From Hevea brasiliensis (lineage: Eukaryota > Streptophyta > Magnoliopsida > Malpighiales > Euphorbiaceae), in contig NC_079499.1 of the NCBI RefSeq assembly GCF_030052815.1, positions 100,102,480-100,166,479 of the forward strand: 64,000 bases of DNA, given 5' to 3'. The notes under the pieces are model-generated. The model saw only the letters and a program-made list of their open reading frames with translations. It did not search any database and was not told the DNA's origin. Shown in pieces: positions 47,464 through 60,149 of this stretch (positions within the stretch are counted from its first letter, which is position 1; each line of letters opens with the position of its first letter). Both the position numbers and the translations under genes were made by a program.

Positions 47464-50400
47464 ATGTCTCCTGCTGTGGAGTTTGCTTCTCAAGAGAGCC
47501 ATGAGGACGGCGATAACAACAACGAACGGCTAGATTTTATTCTTCATATGGATCTAACGGCTGCCAATTTTTCACTTCCTAACGAATCTTTTCTCAAAGC
47601 AGCCATTTCTCTCAAGGACCAGGTGTGTGAGTCTGTATGTGCACTTTCTTATCTTTTCTATGAAAGAAGCCTTAGGGTGCGTAGGTTAAGTTTCTGTCAG
47701 TCGCTGTGAGCATGTTAGCTGAGCCTAGCGGAATTTGTGTGTAGGTGGTGGAGATGACGTGGACAGGAGGTCGTGGTAGTAGTGTGGGTACGGATACGGT
47801 TGTTGACCCGACGGTTTATTCGGGTCTGCTGGGAACGGCTTTCACCTGCTTGCGGTCGTACGAGGTTACCGGTAACCAGAAAGACTTGTTGTTATGCTCG
47901 GAGATCGTTGACACGTGTGCCGCTGTTGCACCTGCATCTTCGAGGTAATCTAATTATATATTTATTTATTTACATCTTATTAGCTGAATTTTAAAATTAG
48001 CATTTCCTTTTTACGAGAAAATTATTTTTGAAAAATATTTCAAAATCATTTTATGATTTCTTCTAAATGATGAAGTTAATTTTATTAAAATATGGAAATA
48101 TATATATATGTGATAATGACCTGCAATTAGTTTAATAAAAAAATATTTTTATTTCATATATAAGTTTCATTAAACAAACGGAGCCTCCAAATTAGCAGAA
48201 TTTTTTCTTTTTTTGGGTGTTAAAAGAAGGAAGTATAATTATTGAGATTTAAAATTTGACCATGTTTTTATCTTCTTCACCTGAATATTAAAGCACCACT
48301 ATTTTTACATTAATAATTCTGCTTTAGATTACTGTATATAAACGCTTAATCATTAATATCTAACTTCTAATTAAACAGCTTACATCTAACTATAATAGTT
48401 ATTAAAATAGTTAATATTATCGAACAGATCTAACTAATCTAATGGTAGTTTTAGCATAGGCTGAGCTACTATGACCAGAATTTGTTTTTGGATGGAAGCA
48501 ACTTTTAATTATTTAAGGGTGGTATGAGGGTCAGGATAGTGGGCCTTTTGTATCAGTGGAACTTTTTTATTATTCTTGGATAAATGAATATTATTTTATT
48601 GGGTTAAAATTTAATTTACCCCTGTATATTTAATTCTTAAATAAAGAAAAAAAAGACCAAATTGTATTAGGAAGCTATTGATATGCAATTGTAGTAGAAA
48701 GCTTATTTTAACTATAATTGTCAGAACCAGACTGGGTTAATAAATTAGATTTAACTAATTTATAATAGAATAAGTAGTCATTTTAGTTTTTCTTTAACAC
48801 TTTGTTTGGGTGCAAGGTTTTGGAGATAGGGTAAGGTTTTTCTAATGTAATCAAGACATATGGATTTGTTTAGGAAGGAGGTTTTATGGGGAATCTAAGG
48901 TTTTTGAAGGTTTTTAAAAGGTCCAAAATCCTCAGTTTCTCAATTCACCAGATTGGGGGTCGGGTGTTGAGATTATAAATCTCATATTGGGAAAGTATAA
49001 ATATAAAAGAATAAATATAAGTGTTAGATTTAGTCATATATAAGTTTGGATTAAAATAAATTAAATTATAATTAGACCAGTATTCTCTTCAAATTTAATA
49101 TTAGAAAGGTTTTTATAAATTAAATTTTAATTATTAGTAATTCTTATTTGATCCAAACAATATAAGGTTAATAAACCATCATTTATCGTACCTTATTTTA
49201 AAAAAATCTTACCTTACCTTCCATTCCTTTACCTTACCTTGCTTCCTTATATACTTCTTCCAAATGAAGTATAAGATTCATATTTTATGAAAATTAGAAT
49301 TCATTCGTATGAATCGACTGGACAATCGACGAATCAATTAATTTAATTGAATTTAATTGAATTATTAATGCACAGTTCTTAACTTCTACTGAGTGCGTGA
49401 TTCATACTCAAATAAATTATCAGATGTTAAACTGAAATTCATACTCAAATAAATTATCAGATATTAAACGTAATTGGTTTTAAATTAAGACTTTTAGATT
49501 TATTTGACTAAAAACTTTAATTTGAATTTAATAGGAATTTATCCAAAAGTATATGGGCTAAAATTCAGCTTTAATCGTTATTTTATTTGCTATATCGCTT
49601 TGGCTTTCTAAATAATGCTTGATTTGATAACATGTATAAACAGGCATGTGACCTTTTTATGTGGTAGAGGTGGAATATATGCTCTTGGAGCTGTGGTCGC
49701 TAATTACAAAGGAGATCAACGACGACGCGACCTGTTTTTGAACCTCTTCCTTGAGGTATTGTCAAATTAAATGCCAATTTTCATCCTTTATTTTCCGTGT
49801 ATTAAGGTTTTTTTTTTTTTTAAATGAAAAGTACTTATTTTCCTAGCCGAATGGTTCAATAGCAAGCTTCACTAAAAGTGCTAAAAAAGATTTTGAATTA
49901 ATGTGACTTGGAGCTTTTAAATTTGTTAGAAATAATATGTTGGTATGTTTTAGTCTCAAGTGATTGGTAGCAAATTTAAATTTTATCATGCACAAGTTAA
50001 TCTTTGCTTTTGGGGTACACATAATATCCTCTTTCTTGTTTCTTGTTCATGTGCATTTTAAAAGGGATTTGTTGCTTTTGAAATGTCATCCCATGTGTCA
50101 TTGTCTTCTTGTCTAGGGCAGGTGTTGTGTTTCTTTCAAATGTGTGGCGGGGCTGGCTAACAAGTGTGAACCCAGTTCCAATATCTGAGCAAATAGGAAA
50201 TGGCCACTTTAGCAACAGCTTTTATCTACTGGATGTATCTTAGATGTCTAGGAAACAGTGTTTAACAATGCTAATGTGCAACCATTTTATTTATAATTCT
50301 CTCCATATGTTGAAAATGATTATATACTGAACATTAGGTCACTTTGTTTGATATCCCTATAATGACTGCTAATGCTTTGCTCGAAGCTTCTAGCTTCACC

Positions 50401-52214
50401 ATAATGAGTTCAGTTTTGACATTATTTGGACCTGATATCCACTTCAGATTGGTTCAAAGAATTATTCACTAGTTCTTTCCTTTTGGAAAACTTAAAGCAA
50501 GGCATATCATAAATTAATTTTTGAATAACTGCACTTGCTTTATATGTGTTTTAAGGACTTTTCTTACTTAGATCTCGCTTATCATTTATTAAAATTCCAT
50601 CTGTTAAATACATAAATACCACATGTTAATGTATTGAGTTTGTGATGGACCAGGTCTACGCCAGAATTTCCCATATTTCAATTACGTGGTGCATATATTT
50701 TTGGTTGAATAGTGGATAGTAATGTGCATTACACTGATATTTGTCCTATTTCATCAGTTTCCCTCCAACTCCTCTCTTTGTTGGTTTCCTCTCAAGAATG
50801 GAAAGTCAGAATGATAATTTTTAACATCCCGTCAAAGCTGCTTAATTTCATGAATCCAATCCATATCTCATTTGACAGTAGTTCATTTATACATGGTTAC
50901 TTCCATGAGAAATGCAATAATAAAAGAAGTCAAACTGACCCTTTTTAGGTAGCACAAGAGAGAGCGCTCCCAATCGGACCAGAGGAAGGCGGTTTTGGAA
51001 TGTCATATGACCTTATGTATGGGCGAGCTGGATTTTTATGGTCTGCTTTGTTTCTGAATCAACATCTAGGAGAAGGGACATTGCCAAGTGATCTTCTCTT
51101 GCCTGTTGTTGATGCTGTGTTAGCTGGGGGCAGGGCAGGATCATCTGATAATCCAGCCTGCCCCCTGATGTACAGATGGCATGGGACAAGGTACTGGGGA
51201 GCAGCTAATGGCCTTGCTGGAGTCCTGCAAGTTCTACTTCACTTTCCTCTCTCCAAAGAGGATGCTGAGGATGTCAAGGGGACTTTAAGGTACATGATGA
51301 GTAAAAGGTTCCTTCGTAGTGGAAATTACCCATCAAGTGAAGGAAACCCAAGGGACAAATTGGTGCAGTGGTCTCATGGTGCTACTGGCATGGCCATCAC
51401 CCTGTGCAAGGCATCACAGGTAATAATTAATAAAGTATAATTCTTTATTGAGTTTATTCAATATTAATTGTAGCTAAATGAACTTTTGGCCTTCAGGATC
51501 CAGCTATTCCAACACCTTTTCTACATAGTAGTGTAGATTTACGATGCTAAATTTTTCCCTCACTAAACATACTTGTGTAGATTTCATCAGTTAATTGCTA
51601 ATTTACAAAATAAATCACTTGAATTGGTACTTTGGTCGAGTTTAAACTTTAAAGGTAATCCAGGTAGTAATTAACAATTTGCTTTCTCCAATAGTGCTTC
51701 GATGGTAAATATGAACATCTGAGACGTGGTACAGAGCATCTGTTGTTGGCTAGGATTGTTATAATCATGACTGAAGAATGGAATAATAATAGAGCACAAA
51801 ACCAAGCAGAGCTAATAGATACATGAGCCAAATTGTAAGGGCTTGGTGTTAACTCCTCCTTTGTTCATACAGGTTTTCCCAAATGATAGGGAATTTCGTG
51901 ATGCTGCTATAGAAGCAGGGGAAGTTGTGTGGAAGAGTGGATTAGTGAAGAAGGTGGGACTTGCTGATGGTGTGGCTGGAAATGCATATGCCTTCCTTTC
52001 CCTTTACCGTCTTACAGGAGATAGCATATACGAAGAGCGAGCAAAGGCATTTGCAAGCTTCTTGTATAACAATGCAAGTAAATTAGTGCCTGGAGGACAT
52101 GTTCGCGGAGCTGATCATGCTTACTCTCTTTTTCAAGGACTTGCTGGAACAGCTTGCCTCTGGTTTGATCTTCTTGCACCTGAAATGTCAAGGTTCCCAG
52201 GATATGAAGTTTAG
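47464..52214 (+). CDS. LanC-like protein (GCR2/GCL family), five exons, 427 aa
   Basis: Exons: 47464-47622, 47745-47944, 49644-49755, 50949-51419, 51873-52214; all introns are GT-AG and the phases agree (1284 nt including stop). The ATG at 47464 gives MSPAVEF. The family is the eukaryotic LanC-like alpha/alpha-toroid proteins; animal LANCL proteins add glutathione to dehydrated residues in damaged proteins. Arabidopsis GCR2 was once proposed as an ABA receptor, which is disputed. Seven-helix-repeat GxxG-type motifs are present: 'DPTVYSGLLGTAF', 'LCGRGGIYALGAV', 'DLMYGRAGFLWSAL', 'GAANGLAGVLQVLL', 'WSHGATGMAITL', 'ADGVAGNAYAFLSLY', 'SLFQGLAGTACLW'; the C-terminus 'RFPGYEV' is typical. Positions that bind zinc in LANCL1 (WCHG and LCHG) read WSHG (Ser299) and LADG (Ala345, Asp346), and the conserved His of GAAHG is Asn244. 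No signal peptide. Likely cytosolic or membrane-peripheral. Confidence 0.92.
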
Positions 52215-52260
52215 GTGAGGGTCAAAATCTATATTATCAGTATGAAGGTCAACTCAACAT

Positions 52261-52279
52261 GTATATATATATATATATA
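52261..52279. repeat. (TA)n microsatellite in the 3' region of the LanC-like gene
   Basis: A short TA run 50 bases after the stop codon, probably within the 3' UTR. Confidence 0.8.
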
Positions 52280-52599
52280 GAAGAAAGCCAATTCACACGA
52301 GTGGAACTTGGATGCATCTTTCCAAGGTTTTATTTATATAACCTGTGTGACTGTAGAAATTTGTTTATTGCACGCTTGGGGGGTGAAGTGTCAAATTGAA
52401 GTTTTCCTCGGTCTCTTTTGTAAATAATAATAACAATGGTAGGTTTGTTCTAGTGCAGATTTTACAGCTGCTGCTTCTTTACAAGTAACTACTACCCTGA
52501 TACTATTAGCTGAGTTAACAAATATCTCTGAATATGCCTAGCCAAATGCATTCGTATTCGGGTATTCATTTTCTCAATCGTTTAGTTAAATTTAACTTA

Positions 52600-54455
52600 A
52601 CTAAATTAAGTTTCTATCTCAAAAATTTAGAGTTGATTTTATGAATTTTCTTTTTCTATTTTAAACGATTTTGGGTTAAATTCTCGGAGATGTGTAATGT
52701 TTCTAGGTCATGTTGAACTACTCTCCTCCAGGTTAGTTTAGGTTTACCTATTTTTTTCTTTCTATTATCTAAACTAATGTGTTCTACTTGTCAATCTGAA
52801 GCCTCCGTATGTCTACGCTTCACATGATCAAACCATTTCAAACTCCCTTCTCTCAAATTATTCTCAATTGGCACCACTTTTACCTTTTCTGTGATACTCT
52901 CATTACGGATTTTATCTAGTCTAGTGTGACTACTCATCCACCTTAACATTCTCATCTCCGCAACTATTATTTTAGACATATACGGCTTATTCAGTGCCTA
53001 ACACTCACTACCATATAATATGGCCAGTCGTATAGTTATAAGGTAAAATTTATTTTTAATTTATTGGGAATCTTACGATTGCAGAAAACTCTTGTGGCAT
53101 GTCTCCACTTTCAACTATTCGGTTTTAATCCTATGATTAACATCCTTTTCACATCCACCATCTACTTGAAGGATTGAGACAGTACCTCTCTATCCAAACT
53201 AACTCTTTCTCTATCACCAGTTCGGCCTTCATTAAACTTGCAATGCATGTATTCTGTTTTCGTTCTACTTAACTTAAAGCACTTTGACTCTAGAGCACTT
53301 CTCTAAAGCTCTAACTTTCTATTGATTCACTCTCGCGTTTCATCCATCGGAACTATATCATCCGTAAATATCATGCACCAAGGGATACTCTCTTATATAT
53401 ATTTCATCAATTCATCTAAAACTAATGTAAAAAGGTAAGGGCTTACAATTAAACTTTGGTGTAATACAATTAAGATAGGAAAATCTCTTGTGTTCCATCT
53501 CACTATACGCATAATAATAGTTGCTTTTTCATACATATCTTTCAACACTTGTATGCACCTAATAGATACCATCTTTTGTTCTAACACTCTCCATAAGACA
53601 TCTCTTGGAACGCTATCATAGGCCTTCTCCAAATCGATAAAAACCATGTGTAGATATTTCTTCACATCTCTATATTTCTTCATCAAACTTCTAATGAGAA
53701 AGATCGCTTCCATAGTTGAATGACCGGGCATGAAGCCAAATTGATTGAGAGAGATAGAAGTGTTATGACGTAGTCGGTGTTTCACAACTCTCTTCCACAG
53801 CTTCGTAGTGTGGCTCATGAGTTTAATTCTCCTATAGTTGGAGCAACTCTGTTTGTCGACATCTCTTGGAACGCTATCATAAGCTTTCTCCAAATCGATA
53901 AAAATCATGTGTAGATCTTTCTTCACATATCTATATCTCTCAATCAAGCTTCTAATGAGAAAGATCGCTTCCATAGTTGAACGACCGGGCATGAAGCCAA
54001 ATTGATTGAGAGAGATAGAAGTGTCATGACGTAGTCGATATTTCACAACTCTCTTCCACAGCTTCGTAGTATGGCTTATGAGTTTAATTCTCCTATAGTT
54101 AGAGCAACTCTGTATGTCTGCCTTATTTTTAAAAATAGGTATTAAAATACTCATCTTTCATTCAATTTAATTAATTATGTCACTCCTATATCTCTCAAAC
54201 ACTTTCACAGTTCAATTGGTATACCATCGAGTCCACAGACTTTACTTACTTTCATTCTTTTAAGTGCTTCATTTATTTCTAAAGATTTAATCCTTCTAGT
54301 ATAATTTACATTCTTTTCTATTGCTCTATATTCTATATTCACGCAATTACTATTTTGACTATTATTAAAAAGATCATCAAAATAAATTTTATATCTTTCT
54401 TTAATGTACTCATTTTTTACCAAAACTTTTCCTTTTTTATCCTCTAGCTTTAAAA
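52600..54455 (-). pseudogene. 5'-truncated RTE-type LINE reverse transcriptase remnant
   Basis: Read on the minus strand, it begins near 54455 with 'KGKVLVKNEYIKERYKIYFDDLFN' and '...EALKRMKVSKVCGLDGIPIEL'. It continues through the RT block 53393-54154 ('CSNYRRIKLISHTTKLWKRVV', 'NQFGFMPGRSTMEAIFLIRSL', motif A 'FIDLEKAYDSVPRDV') and motif C, which reads FTDD instead of F/YADD (53357-53368). It ends with the typical C-terminal text 'SLKWFDHVKRRHTEASD' and 'KPKLTWRRVVQHDLETL' near 52650. The order and wording are those of plant RTE-clade LINEs. Several frame breaks exist and the endonuclease half is absent (5' truncation). A 261-bp tandem duplication repeats the RT core. It lies tail-to-tail 3' of the LanC-like gene. 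Confidence 0.88.
53602..54113 (-). repeat. 261-bp tandem duplication within the LINE reverse transcriptase
   Basis: The segment encoding 'SCSNYRRIKL ... SVPRDV' (84 residues) occurs twice in one frame, offset by exactly 87 codons (for example 'gagcaactct' at 53841 and 54102). The junction reads PRDV-DKQ-SCSNY. The copies differ at scattered positions (GRSTM/GHSTM, IERYRYV/MKKYRDV), so the duplication is not recent, yet the frame is still open through both. Confidence 0.9.
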
Positions 54456-55313
54456 AAAAAAAATCTCAGAATCTGACTCATTGATGAATCCAATTGACTT
54501 GTATATGGAATTGGAGTGACTTGTGCTGTTGCAGTCTTGCAGTGTTGTTTCGATCTAACCCACCCATTAAATGTACCGAGTCCTGCACTCCCAGGGAACA
54601 TGGACCACACCAATAATGGTGCCAAGGTACTACTTGATGTGGCTGTGGAGGAAGTGTCGGTTTGGGCTGCAAAGATGTGGTCGTAGCCAACTTCAGTTCA
54701 TCGCTAAATACACCGTTAATTATTTCTTCTTTTGATCTTTTCGTCCGATGAGTCGTTGCATTGGACCTCAATTCATCTTCACATCTATTCATTAATAATC
54801 AACATTCTTGCCCTATGGGCCAGCCCATGAAAAGTAATTTATTTGTTATTTTTTAATGTTGGCAAAATTAATTTCTCTTTAATTTATTACAATATACGTT
54901 TCTATGCATAAGAAAATATTAAGAGAAAAGAGAGGCCACTTAGTGATAGCCTAATTAATTTTCCTTTAGATGTTAAGAAATTTTGAATTCAAATATTATC
55001 ATGTATCTTTATGGTGAGAAATGGAGATAGGTATCTCCAGCATTTTTACATTATAAAGAAGATAATAATTATTACTAACTTTATAAAATGGGTAATTCGA
55101 TTTATTTTTATTAATTATTATTTCGCTGAATCCAATATTATATGGTGAAGAGAAAATCAAAATTATGGCTTAATATAAAAAATAATTCAGAATTATTGGA
55201 TTCAGCCCAATAGTATTAGAGTTGTTTTTAGGATTGTGAGATCTTAATTTCAAATTTCAATTATATTTAATTATATCTAAATAAATAAATAGAGAAATCA
55301 AATATAATATTAA

Positions 55314-55815
55314 TTGCTTTTTGAACAAAAAATAAAGATATAATCTTGACTTATTTGTTCTAATTTGATTAATTAGTGAAAACCTAATTTTATGTCATAT
55401 ATGTTAATTAACATATATAATTAATCAAAATCTAAACTAACAAATTATATATATGTTGCTATTATCGTTATGAATTTTTCTTACTTAAATTTAATTTATT
55501 ATAAATTTAAAATATAAAATAAATAATAAAATTCAGCTAATAAATATATAAGTCTCGTAACCTTATTTGCTTTTTGAACAAAAAAAAAATATATATAATC
55601 TTGACTTATTTGTTCTAATTTGATTAATTAGTGAAAACCTAATTTTATGTCATATATGTTAATTAACATATATAATTAATCAAAATCTAAACTAACAAAT
55701 TATCTACATGTTGCTATTATTGTTATAGATTTTTTTTTACTTAAATTTGATTTATTATGGATTTAAAATATAAAATAAATAATAAAATTCAGCTAATAAA
55801 TATATAAATCTCAAA
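55314..55815. repeat. Two-copy 253-bp tandem duplication
   Basis: 'ttgctttttgaacaaaa' begins copies at 55314 and 55567, and both run to 'aataaatatataa(g/a)tctc'. Copy 1 and copy 2 are nearly identical. Each contains a 22-base perfect palindrome centred on gttaattaac (near 55410 and 55664). Confidence 0.9.
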
Positions 55816-57477
55816 TATTTATATCTTATATCTATAATAAATAAGGTATAGACAAGAATTTCCTTATTTTTATTATATTTCTTAGAATCTTAAAGTTTAG
55901 ACATATGGTTAAAAATCTTAAAAGTAAGTTAAAAAGTTTACCAAGAAATTTGAATTTCTTTTTCATAATTGTTGAGGATTAAAAGTTAACAATTCAGTTC
56001 TTACCTCTAAAACTATGCATTTCTAGTTGAATTTCTAATTTACTAAAATTAACTAAAATAAAATATTAAATTATATTTTATTCATTATTTTCATTGTGTA
56101 CTAAAAAATAATGTATTATATTCTTATAAAAAAAATAATTACTTCATAAATTACAAAGAATGCGACTTATAGCATTGTGAATGATAAGACACATAAACCA
56201 AGAGTAGAAGTAATTTCCCATAGAAATTGGTGTGGCACAAAACCAAACTACAAGTGAGGAAGTGACCTTTAATATCTTTTGTTTGGATACCCTGATATAG
56301 GACATGCAAATGCATGAGTTGACGTTTAAAACCAGTCAAGGTGGAACATTATACATATCCTAATCCAGATGAAGAAAGAAGCTCACCTAATCACTAGATT
56401 TAGCAAGGCTAATTAGATAAATCCAAAGAATGGTTTCTAATCTAAAGCATGATTGATGATTTGATATACATCAAACCCCTTTACTTTTCTCAACTCAATT
56501 GAAGCCGTGAAGAATCAAATCACTAAAGGGGGTGGTGGTCCAGAGAGAAAGAGATGTCAATTTAGAGAAAGATCATCGATAGAAGCATGCACCAAGTGTT
56601 TGGTTTTGGTGGGAGATGAAAAATCAAGGAGGCCTAACTATATATACGTATGTATATCATCTGTGATTTTCTTCCATTTCAAGTATATATTCTCCGGTTA
56701 AAAGTAGGGTTAAAGGGCCTTTTTCCTTTCCATTTCTTATGTTCTTCTTTCCTTCCTCTCTTGGACGTACACATCCTATCATGCAATATAAAGATCAACA
56801 TTTCTTGTAGGCTAAGATCAAATAGCCACAAATCAAACTTTTGGATGACAAAGGTCACTTTGGTCCCCAGTTTTATTGGCTAAGATTGAACAGACACGTA
56901 AATACGTATAGATTAAGTATATGGAGATTTTTTTTTAAAGTAAGATAAGATAAAATAATAAAAAATAAAATATTAAAATTTTCACAATTCACTAATTTAG
57001 TATATAATTTTTAATTTATAATTTTAAGGGCTTTTTTTTAAATTTCAGTGATATTTAAGCATGATAAATAATGATACATCTTATTATTTACACTATGTTT
57101 GAGAACTTTTTAGAGAGGAAGGAAAATAAAAGAGGTTAAATAAGGAATAAAAATAAAAATTATTTTTTTTCTTTGTTTGAATTGAGAGAAAAAAATATTA
57201 GAGAAAAAATTATTTTATAAATAATAAAATTATAACTTTATCTCTAAATTTTAAAATAAAAACTATAAAATATAAAATTATATTTATAATTTTAAATAGT
57301 TTCTCTTATTTTCTTCTTATTTTAAAAAAAATATAAAAAAATTTTATTTTTTTCTATAAATTTTTTTACCTTCTTTATTTTCTATTCAATATAAATAAAA
57401 ATAATAAAAAATAAAATTATTTTTCCTTTTTTTTTTTCTCTCTTATTTTCCTTCCTTATCAAACATAGCGTTAATAT

Positions 57478-57940
57478 TAGGGGTGTGCAAATGGTCGGTT
57501 TGATTCCGAACCGAACCGAACCGATAAAACTGAAAATTAAAAATCAAAAATTTTAAAAGTCAAACCGAATCGATTAATAAGAAAAAACCAAACCGAATCG
57601 AATTATAAACATCGGTTCGGTTCGATTTTAAACCGATCAAACCGAAATTTATAAAATTTTATATTTTTAACATTAAATCTAAATAATAAAAATATAAAAA
57701 AAAATAGAAATTAAAACTAAAAAATCTTAAGGTTCGGTTTGATTCAATTTAATTTGATTTTTTTTATTTCTTATATATATTAATAATTTCAGTTCGATTC
57801 GATTTTTTTAATTTTTTTTATAAAAATAACCAAACTGAACTTATTAATCAAAATTATTAAAATTATAAACCGAATCAAATCAATTAAATTTTAAAATTAA
57901 ATCAATTAAATTAAATTTAATTAATTTAATTTAATTTTTT
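57478..57940. mobile_element. Truncated hAT-like MITE, relative of the one at 9203
   Basis: It starts TAGGGGTGTGCAAATGG and carries the same alternating 'aaccgaaccgaaccg' / 'tcggttcggttcg' blocks as the MITE at 9203-9655, in inverted orientation. The matching right terminus is not found; the sequence decays into AT-rich repeats, so the end is approximate. Confidence 0.6.
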
Positions 57941-60149
57941 AATTTAAATGGAAAATTGCTCTCCCAAGTATAGTTAATAAAAGGGATGAGATGATACAGC
58001 AAATCATGGCTTATAGACTGGTGCACATTTCCAGGTTTCGAATGTACAAGTGAGTAGCTTGGGAAAAGAAATTTGAAAAGTACAAGGCACCAGAAATCGA
58101 TGCCTACACGTAAGTCAGCCGGCTCGCGCGCACACACAGCTTATTTGGTAGTCCTGCCTTTCTCCTTGGCCGTGTTGTAGCTAAGGAATTATTATGTTAA
58201 TTAAGATTTTAATTTTGAGAGATTATATATTTTTTAACCCTTTAATTTCTTACTGTTTGAAAATTATAATTTTGTAAAAATTTAATTCAACTAATTTATT
58301 TTTATAAATTCTCATAATGAAAGAATTTGATTTTTTTAATTTTAAAAAATATTTATTTAAAAAAAATCATACATAATTATATAATTATTATCAAAATACT
58401 ATTTCTCTTATTTATATTATTTAATGATATAATGTTTATATTAATTTTTAAAAATTTTAAAAAATAATTCATAATTTTTAGAGATTAAAAATATATTTTA
58501 ACTAAAATCAATAAGATAATAATACTATTTTTATATTTAATAATTAATTTAATATATTTTTTTATTAAATATTTTTACTTTAATCGTTATATAAATAATT
58601 AATTATTAATAATTAATATTAAAATAAATAATCACTAATAAAATAATTAACTACTACTATATATATTCTTTATGTCGTAAATAATTCATATATTCTTAAT
58701 CATTGCTCTAAAATTAGTTTTGTCAATCTAATTCATAAAATAAGAAACGTGTAAATACAAATATAAATTAAATAATTACTTAGGTCTCGGAACAAATTTA
58801 TCCATGTGTAGCGTTGCTGCTGCATGCTTGGAGGTTGCTGCATGCTTGTAGCCTGCTTTTGTAGCAGTAGTGTCGTGTTTTTATAGCTGAGAACCTTTAG
58901 TTTGATATACTCGGAGATCAAGACGATTCTCACCGTTTATGTACATATAAAAATAGATGGAAAAAATTTATATTTTTATGCCTAATTAAATATTTGTAAG
59001 AGGTCACCCTAAGATTGTATTTCTGATATTTATTCTCTTTCTTCAAGTTTTGTTGATGAGCTTGGATCTATTAATATTTTGATGTTTATTTTTTTGTTTT
59101 ATTTCCATTTTTACTCTTGTTATGGTTAATTTTATGTGACTTAAATTTTGAATATATTTTCATAAATCTGAATTGTAATTTAATTTCGCACTGCGATCTG
59201 ATTGATATAAAAAGTGATATATGTGATAATAGTATAGAGTACGGATAATACCCTTACGATATGAATCAGTATAAATATTGTATTATTCTGCTTTTTACGG
59301 TAGAGTTATAAGATATTTGAGAAATACACTAAAATTAGAGTTTAAAAGTTTTAAATGATTGTATATTATTTTTTTCATCAAAGTGAAATTTTTTTCTCTT
59401 ATCTTATCTGTGAATAGACCTTACAGTCAAACTATGTTAAATTCTATATTATTCTTTTTCTTTTTTTTTTATATTATATAATTATGTAATTTACATATAT
59501 TTTTTAAATTTACATACTTATTATAACATTTATATTAATGAAATTCCTTTTATCATAAAAAAAAATGGAGAGAGGAGACCACGTTAAAAACATAATATGC
59601 ATGCAGGTGAAAGATAGTTAGAATTAAGTAGCTGGCAACAAGTGCTTTTATAACCAACAAAAGTAATTAATATATAAGCTATTCCTTCATCAATACGGCA
59701 AGCCAACACCTAAACTTTCCAATTTCCATCGGATCAAGTCAAGAGGTTAGGAATTTTTCCCTTTAATTTGTTTAATGAGTACTGCTAAATAGCTCAATTT
59801 AAGTTAGCTCAAATGGTATTAATGTATGTAGTTTTACTATTATACCCTTAAAAGAAAGAGAGGAAACAATTTAAAAATGGCTTCAAAGCTTGAAGTTGGT
59901 GAGGTAGCTCATTTAATGGCTCATGCAAAGGAAATCGTGCATACAACAAGCTATTATTGCTTGCAGTCATGCATACCATTCAAGAACTGATGATTCGATG
60001 AGTGTGTCTATTGCATTAATGCATGCACATATGAGCTAACACATGCAGCAGTGATGAGCATTCCTTGTTTTTGCCTTCCTTAAAATATTTTCATTCTTTG
60101 TTTTTTTCTTTTAAAGTTGATTCATTCTCTCAGTTTTTTCAATTTTGTG

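Larger units (their letters stand above)
54456..60149. other. AT-rich spacer with tandem duplication and a truncated MITE
   Basis: No gene is supported in this 5.7 kb. Frames near 54437-54792 are not recognised. It holds a two-copy 253-bp tandem duplication (55314-55815), a truncated hAT-like MITE (57478-57940) and AT-rich low-complexity sequence. About 59780-59890 ('tgctaaatagctcaattt...actattataccctta') looks like a possible MULE-type terminus upstream of the FAR1-like region, but no partner was confirmed. Confidence 0.5.

Noticed and set aside
54437..54792. Minus-strand frames beside the LINE
   Set aside because: They show no RTE endonuclease or other known motifs and overlap each other in two frames.
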